Source: Gyrodactylus bullatarudis (Eukaryota > Platyhelminthes > Monogenea > Gyrodactylidea > Gyrodactylidae). From it: 64,000 nt of DNA. Location of the stretch: contig SSNU01000075.1 of NCBI GenBank assembly GCA_012064415.1, positions 338,458 through 402,457 on the forward strand, in the 5' to 3' direction. A program made the translations under genes and the position numbers. Below, piece by piece: positions 1 to 8,428 of this stretch (within the stretch, counting starts at the first letter, position 1; every line of letters begins with the position of its first letter). The notes beneath the pieces were generated by a model, which saw nothing but the letters and a program-made list of their open reading frames with translations, was not told the origin of the DNA and did not search any database.

Positions 1-401
1 AGAGATACTGAAACCCAGGTCCAAAGTTAAGGAGACAATTTCTCCAGGAAGTAGAAGAGATTCCGAGAGGGTTGCAGGGAGACCAGCTGGGAGTAACAAT
101 TTACATTTATCTCTATTAATATAGAGCCCCATGGCCTCAAGGGAACCTTTAAGAAGACAGATGTTGTGATTTATTTTCAATATATCAAGGGAATTTTTCA
201 CCTTGAAGACGAATGGATAATGAGGAATTGATTAGGATTTTTCTTAAAGTGAAGAGTATAGTTCAAGAACTCAATCATGTTACTAGATGTACTTTTACCG
301 AATAAGAAACCGTGCTGTGTTTTATCCGGAAAAGGATGGGGCAGTGATTTTGATATTTCGTCGGTCAGAAACCTATCCAAAATTGAAAGGAAAATATTCA
401 A
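1..401 (-). mobile_element. Non-LTR retrotransposon reverse transcriptase remnant
   Basis: On the minus strand, 401-198 encodes a peptide with the LINE reverse-transcriptase signature QHGFLFGKSTSSNMIEFLN, the early RT block that normally precedes the first catalytic aspartate. About 60 bp further on, 190-1 reads (after a frame change) as LLKGSLEAMGLYINRDKCKL, which resembles the post-YADD block of LINE RTs. The segment carrying the catalytic aspartates between these blocks is missing, so this is an internally deleted, dead copy. It is cut by the window edge, so the element may continue outside. Confidence 0.6.
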
Positions 402-431
402 AGATGATATAGGCCTGAGATCGGAATAAGT

Positions 432-486
432 TGTATCTATAATTTTTATTTATTTCCAATATAAGATTTATGTCTAACAAAAAAAA
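432..486 (+). repeat. LINE-type 3' tail fragment
   Basis: Short AT-rich stretch ending in GTCTAACAAAAAAA. The same ending terminates the LINE copies near 38.0, 41.1, 43.2 and 44.2 kb, so it is read as the 3' end of another 5'-truncated copy. Confidence 0.4.
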
Positions 487-680
487 TTGTTATCTAAAAC
501 AATAAAGCATTTTTCACAGGTAATTGACGAAGCTGTTAAAATTTTAAAATATTGGCTTAAGTTTGAGATTTCTTTTATTTCATTAAACTGAATTATAATG
601 TAGAGTTTACTGCAAATATACAAAATACTCAAGATGATAGGTAAAAAATTCACGATTAAATGTTGTAATAAAAAACATTT

Positions 681-1291
681 GAGGAACATCTGCGAGTAGG
701 CAACGTCAGTTCAGCGGTCCAAGAGCACCTTTGCAATACAAGTTACACTGCTGATGTGACCAATTTCAGTATCTTGTACCAAGCCGATCCATGTGTTTCC
801 TGAGCAGTTAGAGAACAAGTTTTGTGCAAAGCCGAGGCCCATTACATCAAAACGTTGAAACCAGACCTCTGCAAGCAGAAAGAAATGGCAACGCAATTAG
901 GTATCGAAGGGAAGAAGCGATTCACACAGAGAAAGAAAATCCAAAAAAAGCTAGATTGCTTAATGATGGCCCTGTTGCTACCTCAACTCAGAAAGCAGAA
1001 AAAAGTGAGATTGATAACAATTGTGAACAAAAAGAGCAAGTAGTTGAATCTACGTCTCATTCAAATCAACTTCAGTCCTCTGCCCCAGCAACTATTACAA
1101 ATGAGAGCAAAAGTGTAAACTCATAGAAGTCAACGAAAGTTGATAATCTAATTAACTCTCAGCCAGAAATTAGCACCCTGAGCGAACCAAATATTTCTAC
1201 CAATTCTACACCTGCAATAAAGAAAAAAGGTAGAAAACGTAAAAGTTTAAGTGGACAACCCCTAATAGACAGATATGTGAAGAGGAAATAA
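681..1291 (+). pseudogene. Penelope-like element: degenerate GIY-YIG C-terminus with basic tail
   Basis: The frame from about 681 reads SSAVQEHLCNTSYTADVTNF, then an in-frame TGA, then AEAHYIKTLKPDLCKQKE. This matches the second half of the GIY-YIG endonuclease domain of Penelope-like elements (conserved H, then EA.xI..LKP..N/C.Q). After a frame change the sequence stays mostly open to 1291, interrupted by one stop at 1124-1126. It encodes a Ser/Thr/Lys-rich tail ending in a basic cluster (KKKGRKRKS). The RT and the GIY and YIG motifs are absent. It is a broken copy. It lies 134 bp upstream of a hammerhead-like motif, as expected if 1292 onward is the element's terminal repeat. Confidence 0.6.
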
Positions 1292-1510
1292 TGACCGTGG
1301 TGACTAGCAGTGTGATCCTATCCCTTCCCTTCATCAGTGTATAATATTGATTTCAACCAATCAGAGGATGACAAAGAACATTTATCTATTATAATTTTAC
1401 TACAGATATATCAAGCCAGTGTAATAGTCTGAAGAGATCCGGCGAAATATAAGCTTTATTACTAAATATTCACTCGATTTCTGAATCCTCACAATGAGTA
1501 TCTCATTGAA
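1292..1510 (+). repeat. Terminal-repeat-like segment of a Penelope-like element
   Basis: This segment contains CCAATCAGAGGATG (near 1357), AGCCAGTGTAATAGTCTGAA (near 1414) and CACTCGATTTCTGAATCC (near 1471). The same blocks, in the same order, recur at 21735-21855, and partly on the minus strand at 58530-58480 and 24770-24711. The order and the adjacent GIY-YIG remnant suggest the pseudo-LTR of a Penelope-like family. Confidence 0.5.
1425..1464 (+). ncRNA. Hammerhead-like ribozyme motif, copy A
   Basis: Reading order: TAGT (1425-1428, stem I), CTGAAGA (1429-1435, core), an 8-nt stem II region (1436-1443), GAAA (1444-1447), hairpin stem III 1447-1459 with loop AGC and one U-U mismatch, candidate cleavage base T1460, and ACTA (1461-1464), which pairs perfectly with TAGT. 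The core agrees with the type I hammerhead consensus CUGANGA...GAAA...UH. Stem II can form only one or two pairs, so activity is uncertain. Confidence 0.5.
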
Positions 1511-2149
1511 TTCTGAGAAAAAACATTTAATCTGACAAAATTTGTGTTATTTTTTGACTTGTAGAGAAGTTTGACAAGTTTGTCTAAAATGAAATTAGTA
1601 TACAAGTTATGTTTTGATATTCTGAAAAAACACCGTTTTCCCCATTAAGAAAGACTAGGCGAGTTTTTGTACGATATAATGAGCTCTAATTTGCAGCATT
1701 TCCAGCTGAGGAATTCATATTCCTCTGTGGATTATTGATAATGTTTGAGCGTAATAATCGAATAATGAATTGTCTCCCGACTATAAAGATAAACAGAGGT
1801 TAAAGTTGCATCGGATAAGATGGAATTGTCAATCTAAGCTTACACTGTGATAGGCCGAATCTTGTGTAGTTGCCATTCTTTTTGTAGGCTGTTTGATTAT
1901 TCTGATCGTTGAGTTCACATAACTGAAAGAAAAAGAATTTATTCAACTATGATCAATGCAAAGCCTGCAATTGGGAAGTAGGGAACGAAACAAAAAATGA
2001 ATAAAATCCATGAGTTGTTGAAGTAAAAATAATTTCTGAAAAAATAGCATCTGGCCATTTTACGAGTTTCGAAAATGCCCCAATTTCTTACATTTACAAC
2101 CTTTAAGTTCAGAATTTTCATCGATTTAAAACAGTTTGAAGGAATCCAA

Positions 2150-2830
2150 CACTGAAAATTGGAATCAACATTAGACGAAGAACTCAAATTCGTCTAAAGA
2201 AATTCACAGAAGTTCTTCCTTATTGTGTGAAATCGAAGAATCTGAATTTTTCATCTATCACAGAAGAGAATGATCCAAAATTAAAAATTTTACTGAAACC
2301 TGAAGAGAAAACTCTATTGATTTATAAATTCCAATGTGACTGTGGAGCTACATATATAGGTCGTACAATTAGGAAGTTATCAACTAGAGGGAACAATCAT
2401 CTTAAGAAAGAAACAGCAGTGACCAGGCATCTAAGACAAGACGGACATGAAGCTTCAATTTCAAACTTTTCAATTTTATACAAAAATGCAGGGGATGACA
2501 GTACAGACGTTTGGGTGAAGGAGAAATTCTTCATAAATCTATACAAACCAAACTTATGTGTTCAAAAGAATTATTCTTATAACCTTCAACTACCTTGGCC
2601 TATGTGAGCTTTTTCACTTTTCTCTCCACTATTGCTACTTATTGGAGAGTTTTGGTGTTTTTCTAGCTAATTATATTCTGATTTTCTTTGATGTTCACTA
2701 TTTCTTTCATAATTTGTGAATTATTATCATCAATGAATTCTCAACTTTTATCATTTGTAAAGTATTGCCACTGATGATTCTTTGTGAAATGTACATATGA
2801 CTTTAATATAATCTTCTTTCTAATTTTCCA
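2150..2830 (+). mobile_element. Penelope-like element 3' end with GIY-YIG endonuclease domain
   Basis: An open frame from about 2150 to the stop at 2605-2607 encodes a GIY-YIG endonuclease domain. LIYKF stands at the GIY position, DCGATYIGRT carries the YIG, and there is a conserved R in KLSTRGNNH. AVTRHLRQDGH follows, then an acidic residue in VKEKFFINLYKPNLC, the usual C-terminal Penelope-like pattern. The upstream residues (RTQIRLKKF...VLPYC) look like the linker after the RT, but the RT itself is missing. The 3' UTR from 2608 recurs at 25366-25600 and, inverted, at 50060-50262. This is a 5'-truncated copy with an intact endonuclease frame. Confidence 0.75.
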
Positions 2831-2859
2831 AAAATTAAAAAAGTTTTAAGTTTTTCTTA

Positions 2860-3062
2860 AAAATCGCGATTTTGGGTTCAAAGATTGAAAAAGTGGGAAA
2901 TCGTGGCATCTTAGAAGTTCGTAAAATTGCCTAATTCTGGCCAGATTCAATTATTTTCAGAGATTTTTATTACAACAACTTATGAGCTCATCGTGGAATT
3001 CAAAAATCAATTTTTTCCCGGAGAAAAATATTGAGTATTTTGTAATAATTAGCTTTATTTTA
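2860..3062. repeat. Foldback family F2, partial copy
   Basis: It shares the string order 'GAAAAAGTGG..AAT', 'CCTAATTCTGGCCAGATT', 'TTTTTTCCCGG', 'GAAAAATATTGAG' with 21225-21425, 22650-22840 and 26815-26985. In the other copies it ends in TCATCTTCATGTCAA(C/T)TAG. No coding capacity. It abuts the 3' end of the WD40 gene. Confidence 0.55.
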
Positions 3063-3129
3063 AGAGGCAATGCTTCCCTCAAAAGTCCTTAAAAGCATAT
3101 CAGAGTGAAATAATAAAATTAAGACATGT

Positions 3130-6100
3130 CTACTTTCTGACAATAACCTGATGCAAGTATGAGCGATATTTCATAATGAAAGAAGATAAATTTTGGAATT
3201 GCAGAAAAGTCCACAAAATGCATAGTCCAGTTTCAATTTACTGGAAATTAGATACGTTCTTACCTTTTTAGTGATACGTTCCCTTGAACAGCTGGATTTT
3301 GAGTCGGAATCCTCAGTCATTATTGACTCTTTAAACTCGCATGAATTGGTCTTTTCTGGATCTGACTCGATAATCTTGATAGAGTTATCAATTCCACTTA
3401 TTGCAAGCACTAAATAGGATAGAATTAGCTAATATGTGTATGTTTTTTAGGTGTAGAACAAAGAGTAGAAATGAATTAAAATAACATGACGAGTCTGGTT
3501 ATCTATTTGCTTATCCATAGAAGAGTTGCCCTCTCATATTTTTAACCAATTAGAGGATTTCTATTTATCATCGTTACATTTATGATATATATCGACAGGT
3601 ATTGCTCTGCTAATGTATACTTTGTATATGAGATGTAGTCCCCTGGGGCCATTTCAGTATGAATTAGCAAATAGCTTGACAAAGAGAATTAGGTACAAAA
3701 TTTGCAATTGAATAAAACAAAATCATATTTTTGAAAATGGATGAAAACTAACTTGGCCAAATTGGATGGGGAGCGATCCGATTGACGACACATCGATCCC
3801 CTCTAAACGATGAGACAGGCTCCATAGTATAACGATTCCAAATGATGACATGACCACACTCTGATCCAGACATGACAAAATCATTACCCCAGAAACAACA
3901 ATTCTTTATCTAGGAAATGAAACAATTTAATTTAGATTTCCACCCATCACAACTAGATTCTCAGAATCTTGGAAGTATTTCTTAAATTTTTAAACTTTAG
4001 TAAATATAGTCTGGTTTTGGTCTTTTATCAACTCGAAAGATATTATTTATTGGAACGATAATGTTGCCGAACCTCATCAAGTATATTATTATTACTGGAG
4101 TCAACACTCATAAGGAAGATAGGAGAACGAACGAAAATAAGGGATAAACGTTTTATTTCGCTAGGTCTCTTCAGACTTAATCCCGGGCTCTGATTATATA
4201 ATATTACATTGCAAATTTTACTGCTCTTCCATTGGATAAATAGGAACTCAGGAAGGGGGGAGGTGTTCATGGATGGATGAAGCAGTCTGGAAACAGGATC
4301 ATCAAAAAATGAACACCTCCCCCCTTCCTGAGTTCCTATTTATCCAATGGAAGAGCAGAAAAATTTGCAATGTAATATTATATAATCAGAGCCCGGGATT
4401 AAGTCTGAAGAGACCTAGCGAAATAAAACGTTTATCCCTTATTGTTCGTTCGTTCTCCTATCTTCCTTATGAGTGTTGACTCCAGTAATAATAATATACT
4501 TGATGAGGTTCGGCAACATTATTAGCCAAAGGACTCCAAATCTAAACCTAGTTGACATGAAGATGAGAATTTACTATTTTTACAAAAAACACTCAATATA
4601 AATTGTACTCGGATAGGCAGGAACAAAATTATCATCATAGTCCCTTAAAGAAATGAGCTAAAGAATTTTGGAAACATATGTAATAGGTTAATAAAAATTT
4701 TTACAAATTTTTTCTCTTTTGATAGAGAATTAAATTTTGAAAAATAAAATTGTATTTTGGATTAAATACTTCAAGTTTTGTATTGATATACAAAATCTCA
4801 TTTGAAAATTTCAATTTTTAAATCCGCGCCAAAAAAATTTTGAATGAATGTTACCACGATAATTGAAAAAAATTCACGTTTTTGAGGAATCTGTATTACT
4901 TTTCGGATGGAAATTATTCTGATAGTTATTTAAAGAGAATTTTGGGAAGATAGGACTTGTGGGTATCAGAATGATATCATTTTTAAAGTTTTAATTCATG
5001 AAAATCTTCTGAGGAAAAGAAGTTGTTAACCCGATTATATTAACCAAATTCGAGTTCTTCATCTAATTTCTTATCGCTTCAAAATATCTTCAACATAAAG
5101 CTAGTTAATATGAAGATGGGAATTTGTGATTATCAAAAAACTATCTATTTTTTTTATCGAGAAATCGAGTTTGATCAGGATTTTTTAAATCTAGATCATG
5201 TATTTCAAATCTCGAGCTCACGTCAAATTCTAATTTTTTTGAACTTAATTCACGATTGGACAAAGAAATTAAGTGTGCAGATTTTGGGAAACACTCCATC
5301 ATCGTATGAAAATTGAATTTTGATTTTTTGATCATTTTCCCTACTTGAAAATCAATGAAATTAAAATGATTCGAGATCTCTAAAGAATAACGAATTCATC
5401 GCAAATTTCATAGTGATAAACATTTTTCTTGTCTTATTGTGATCCTAAAAATCAACTTTTGATCACTCTGTCGCTTTGAAATGAGCAAAAATTTTCAACT
5501 CCAAGTTCAAAAATGGGAATTTGGCGCTAACTCGAGATTAGAAATGTGTCAAAATTCTCTTAAAAAATGTTTTTTTTCAAAATTATTTCTCGTCATAACG
5601 TGAAAGTGGGCCGCATAATCTAGATTTTGAATTCGATATCTCGATAAAAATATGGAGGTTTTTGTAAAAATCCTAAATTTCCATCTTCATATTAATGAGG
5701 TGTATATCTGAAATCGATGAAAATAATGTGCTCAAAGATTGAAAAAACGTCGAAAATTGAGGCATTTTGAAAATTTAAAGAAAATAGTAGCCTAGTTTTT
5801 GTCAGATTGATTTAGTTCAAGAATTTTCCAAAGAGCCCATAAGCTTTAGGTGGCTTGAAGTGTAAATTCTGATTTTCATATCAACCATCAGCTTAAGGGA
5901 TTATTATTATTTGCCTTGGACTAGCAACATTTGCCCAGGATGTGGCCAAGGTAAATTGGAAACCGGTTCAAAGGTTGATATTTTAGGAAACATAATATTT
6001 GATTCTTCTCACACCTTGAAATCACCAAAAATTTTGCACTCGAAGTTTTAAAAAAGGGAAGAATTTAAAAAAGTCTCCTATTTCTTCAGTGAAAGTTTAC

Positions 6101-8175
6101 CAGTTTCCAAAAAATTTCTCCAGAAAATGTTAAGTCCTAAATTCCCAAATTCGTTGAGAATGGCTGTATTTGTAAGCCTTCAAATAGTTCTCAAGAAAGA
6201 GGTCGTCAATTTTATGAAAAACTCACAACAGTATTCTGAGACCTAATTCCAGTAAATGTTCCAATCTGACGATACCTAGGTAGAGAGTTGAGCTCATTGA
6301 TAATTCTATCTCTCTTCAAAAAGTCCATAGAGATTTTCCGACTCTCTTGTGAATCGTTGTGGGCCAAGTCTCTAATGATGATCCTTTGAAAGTTACGACT
6401 AGAGAAAATAATATTGATTACAAAACTCTCGAGCTAATAAAAAAAGTATTGAGATTTATTTGTAAAACTACAGCTAGCTTTCTTTTTGCTAGATTTTCCA
6501 ACTAAATTTTCTAATAAAATCTATTTTATACAAGAACCCAGGGGATGACAGTACAGATGTGATCCTTTAAGAGCTGCGCATTCGTTTTTAAATATATATA
6601 TCTTCTTATATAATTCAAAATCTTTCTAAAGAATACAAAAAAGTTTCTATGAATTAATATGACTCGTCAAGACCACTAAAATTTAATTCCCCTTTTGGTT
6701 CCGTTTTGTAAATTTTCTGAATCGATTCGAAGTATCATGAATTCTTAACGAATAATTACTCACAACTTAAAAGTAGTAAGCTTAGTTTTTGCTATACAAA
6801 GGCAAAAATTTTAAACTGTAAACACCGAATTCGAGTAAATAAATAATCAGTACAATAACTTGGTAATAACTTATTACTAATTGTGACTGTAACTGTATTA
6901 TAAAAGAAGGACAGTAGATTTGCAAATAGTTTTTTTACCATTGAAATATTTGAAATGACCTTTTCTGCATAAGCCTACACTGAATCAAAATCTCTACCAG
7001 GTACTTTTAATATTAACCCCAAATATGTCTTGACTATTATAATCATATAAAACATACTTTGTTGGGTCCTCTTGTTCATTTCCTTCTCCATTGGCAGAGT
7101 TTTCTTGTTCATTTGCGCCAGTCTGAATTTCCTCGTCATCAATGAATTTGCTCTCATGATTAGAGTCGAGGTCTCGTTCGTAAATGTTCATATCATAGAG
7201 GAATAAGGAGGAGTACATGTGGTTGACCAAAATGTTGGAAGAGTTGATGCTGCAAATCTGAGATACTCTACTATTCTTTGGATAAAGTTCATTATGAGAG
7301 TAATCGAACGATTGCTGATTTTCATCAACGTCCCAGCGTTTATAGTAATTGATTGGTTCAAAACTAACACCTGTTATGTGAAATCTCCCATAATCAAGAC
7401 GAGACCAAAGTTTATTCTGTGGTAACAACCCAAGGGGACGGACCACAGCAAATGGATTTGGTGTCTGATCTGAATCATTCCTATACAAATACCTATGGTC
7501 ATAGAGCTTAACAAATCCATCTGCTGTAGCCAGAGCGAAGCATTGATAATCTTTTATAGGGTGTACATCTCCAGCTGTAACTGGACAATTGAATAGCATT
7601 GAACCCACAGGACTTTTGGCCTCAGTCTTGCTATCTACATGGAAGCACATTCTTGCACATGTTGTTTTGTTATAATCATTAATTCTATCATCGAAGAATT
7701 GAACAGTTCTATCATGTGAAATTGTTCCAAATGTATTCGAAAATTGATTAAATGTGAGAATATCGTAAACAGAGAACCGATGCGAGTAAATATGACTATC
7801 AATTTCTCTATTCAAATCTGATTTTATAAGACAACCACATTTGAATCCACTAACTACTATGTTATTTGATGAATGGGGTAGAAATTTGGATGTGAAAATG
7901 TTACTCTTAGCTTTTAGTTGGCGTTTTACGACAATTTTAGGATCATGATAATTATAAACATCTGATATTATTATGCATCGGTCATCGGAACCGGATAAAA
8001 GATATTCTCCCCTTTCACTCCAATGAATTGTATTTATACAACCTTCGTGATGTTCCAAAGTGTCGGCAATGTAGAAACTTTTAACTCGTGCTATTTCATC
8101 TAATAAAAAGGTAATAATAAAAATAAAATTACTCCTTAATGAGTTAATAGATCTAAATCCATTAGAGGTTTGCAT
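3130..8175 (-). CDS. WD40-repeat protein of the DCAF6/DCAF8/WDTC1 group (CUL4-DDB1 adaptor), spliced
   Basis: Exons in coding order: 8175-8133, 8099-7058, 6398-6227, 3909-3753, 3409-3264 and probably 3147-3130. Phases agree at every junction, giving about 525 residues. Donors are GTAATT, GTATGT, GTGAGT, GTTAGT and GTAAGA. The N-terminus has HEGCINTIHW then YLLSGSDD (residues 32-54) and SNIFTSKFLP (80-89), close to DCAF6-type first WD repeats. The C-terminal exons give WGNDFVMSGSECGH (426-439) and LAISGIDNSIKI (473-484), the hallmark last two WD repeats of DCAF6, DCAF8 and WDTC1. Such proteins act as substrate receptors of CUL4-DDB1 ubiquitin ligases; that role here is inferred. Residues 340-419 form an acidic then charged linker, far shorter than the insert in vertebrate DCAF6. 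The start and the first 33-nt intron (8132-8100) are uncertain because that intron is in frame and stop-free. The last exon (VIVRK-stop) is weak. The 2.3-kb intron 6226-3910 holds a hammerhead-bearing palindrome. Confidence 0.82.
4139..4178 (-). ncRNA. Hammerhead-like ribozyme motif, copy B-prime
   Basis: Mirror image of copy B in the left arm of the palindrome: AAGT, CTGAAGA, GACCTAGC, GAAA, a stem III hairpin with loop ACG, C, CCTT. It lies on the sense strand of the WD40 gene, inside its intron. Confidence 0.45.
4401..4440 (+). ncRNA. Hammerhead-like ribozyme motif, copy B
   Basis: AAGT (4401-4404), CTGAAGA (4405-4411), GACCTAGC (4412-4419), GAAA (4420-4423), perfect 5-bp stem III ATAAA/TTTAT (4423-4435) with loop ACG, candidate cleavage base C4436, then CCTT. 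Stem I has three of four pairs. It is antisense to the WD40 gene. Confidence 0.48.
4545..4860. repeat. Foldback family F2, partial copy
   Basis: It begins with CCTAGTTGACATGAAGATGA, the reverse complement of the end seen at 21403-21422 and 26957-26976, followed by a TTTTTACAAAAA-ACTCAATAT block. No coding capacity. The copy decays toward 4860. Confidence 0.45.
5100..5698. repeat. Foldback/MITE family F1b, full-length copy
   Basis: It starts AGTTAATATGAAGATGGGAA and ends TTCCATCTTCATATTAATG, so the termini are inverted repeats. Weaker inverted similarity (ATCGAGA-ATCGA, AATCTAGATCATG, GGCGCTAACTCGAG) extends about 150 bp inward. Related copies are at 12050-12372 and 37341-37800. Small open frames inside have no recognisable domain. 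Confidence 0.65.
5700..6220. other. Intronic AT-rich DNA of the WD40 gene
   Basis: The first part (5730-5870) resembles family F2 (CAAAGATTGAAAAA..., GCCTAGTTTTTGTCAGATT). The rest shows nothing recognisable. Confidence 0.3.
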
Positions 8176-8428
8176 TAGGAGAATATCATATATTTTAGGT
8201 CATTAATGATTATTATGTCTTTTTGAAGAGAATATACTGTTAATTCAAGATTATTTTATTCTAGAAAATTCAAATTAGTGGTAGGATATAATTAATTAAT
8301 AAACAACATCACCTTATCAGGGGGAAAAGTTTTCATTGTTTATATATTATTTATTTAATGCGTTGAGTTGAATACAAACAAATTTCGTTTAATTTATTTA
8401 TAATTTATTATTACTTCATTTTATCAAT
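8176..8428. promoter_or_regulatory. Putative bidirectional promoter between the WD40 and GTPase genes
   Basis: Only about 250 bp separate the two divergent start codons. The interval is very AT-rich, lacks the foldback repeats that crowd the flanking introns, and has no clear TATA box. Shared promoter function is inferred from spacing and orientation. Confidence 0.45.

Larger units (their letters stand above)
4058..4522. repeat. Near-perfect long palindrome carrying two hammerhead-like motifs
   Basis: The left arm 4058-4270 and right arm 4309-4522 are reverse complements with only a few differences, around a 38-nt spacer (4271-4308). Open frames read through each arm mirror one another and are an effect of the palindrome, not protein genes. 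Each arm runs from GAACACCTCCCCCCTTCC (inner end) through the hammerhead-like core to CTTGATGAGGTTCGGCAACA (outer end). The same outer end occurs near 17238-17255 and 61996-62018. The element sits in intron 3 of the WD40 gene. Confidence 0.85.

Noticed and set aside
4043..4479. Two similar open frames (MNTSPLPEFLFIQWKS...) on opposite strands
   Set aside because: They are mirror readings of the two palindrome arms that pass through the hammerhead-like core; no domain and no codon support.
6994..7057. C-terminal extension of the WD40 frame (YVLYDYNSQDIFG...)
   Set aside because: It lies beyond a good GTATGT donor, and a phase-matched exon with family similarity follows at 6398.
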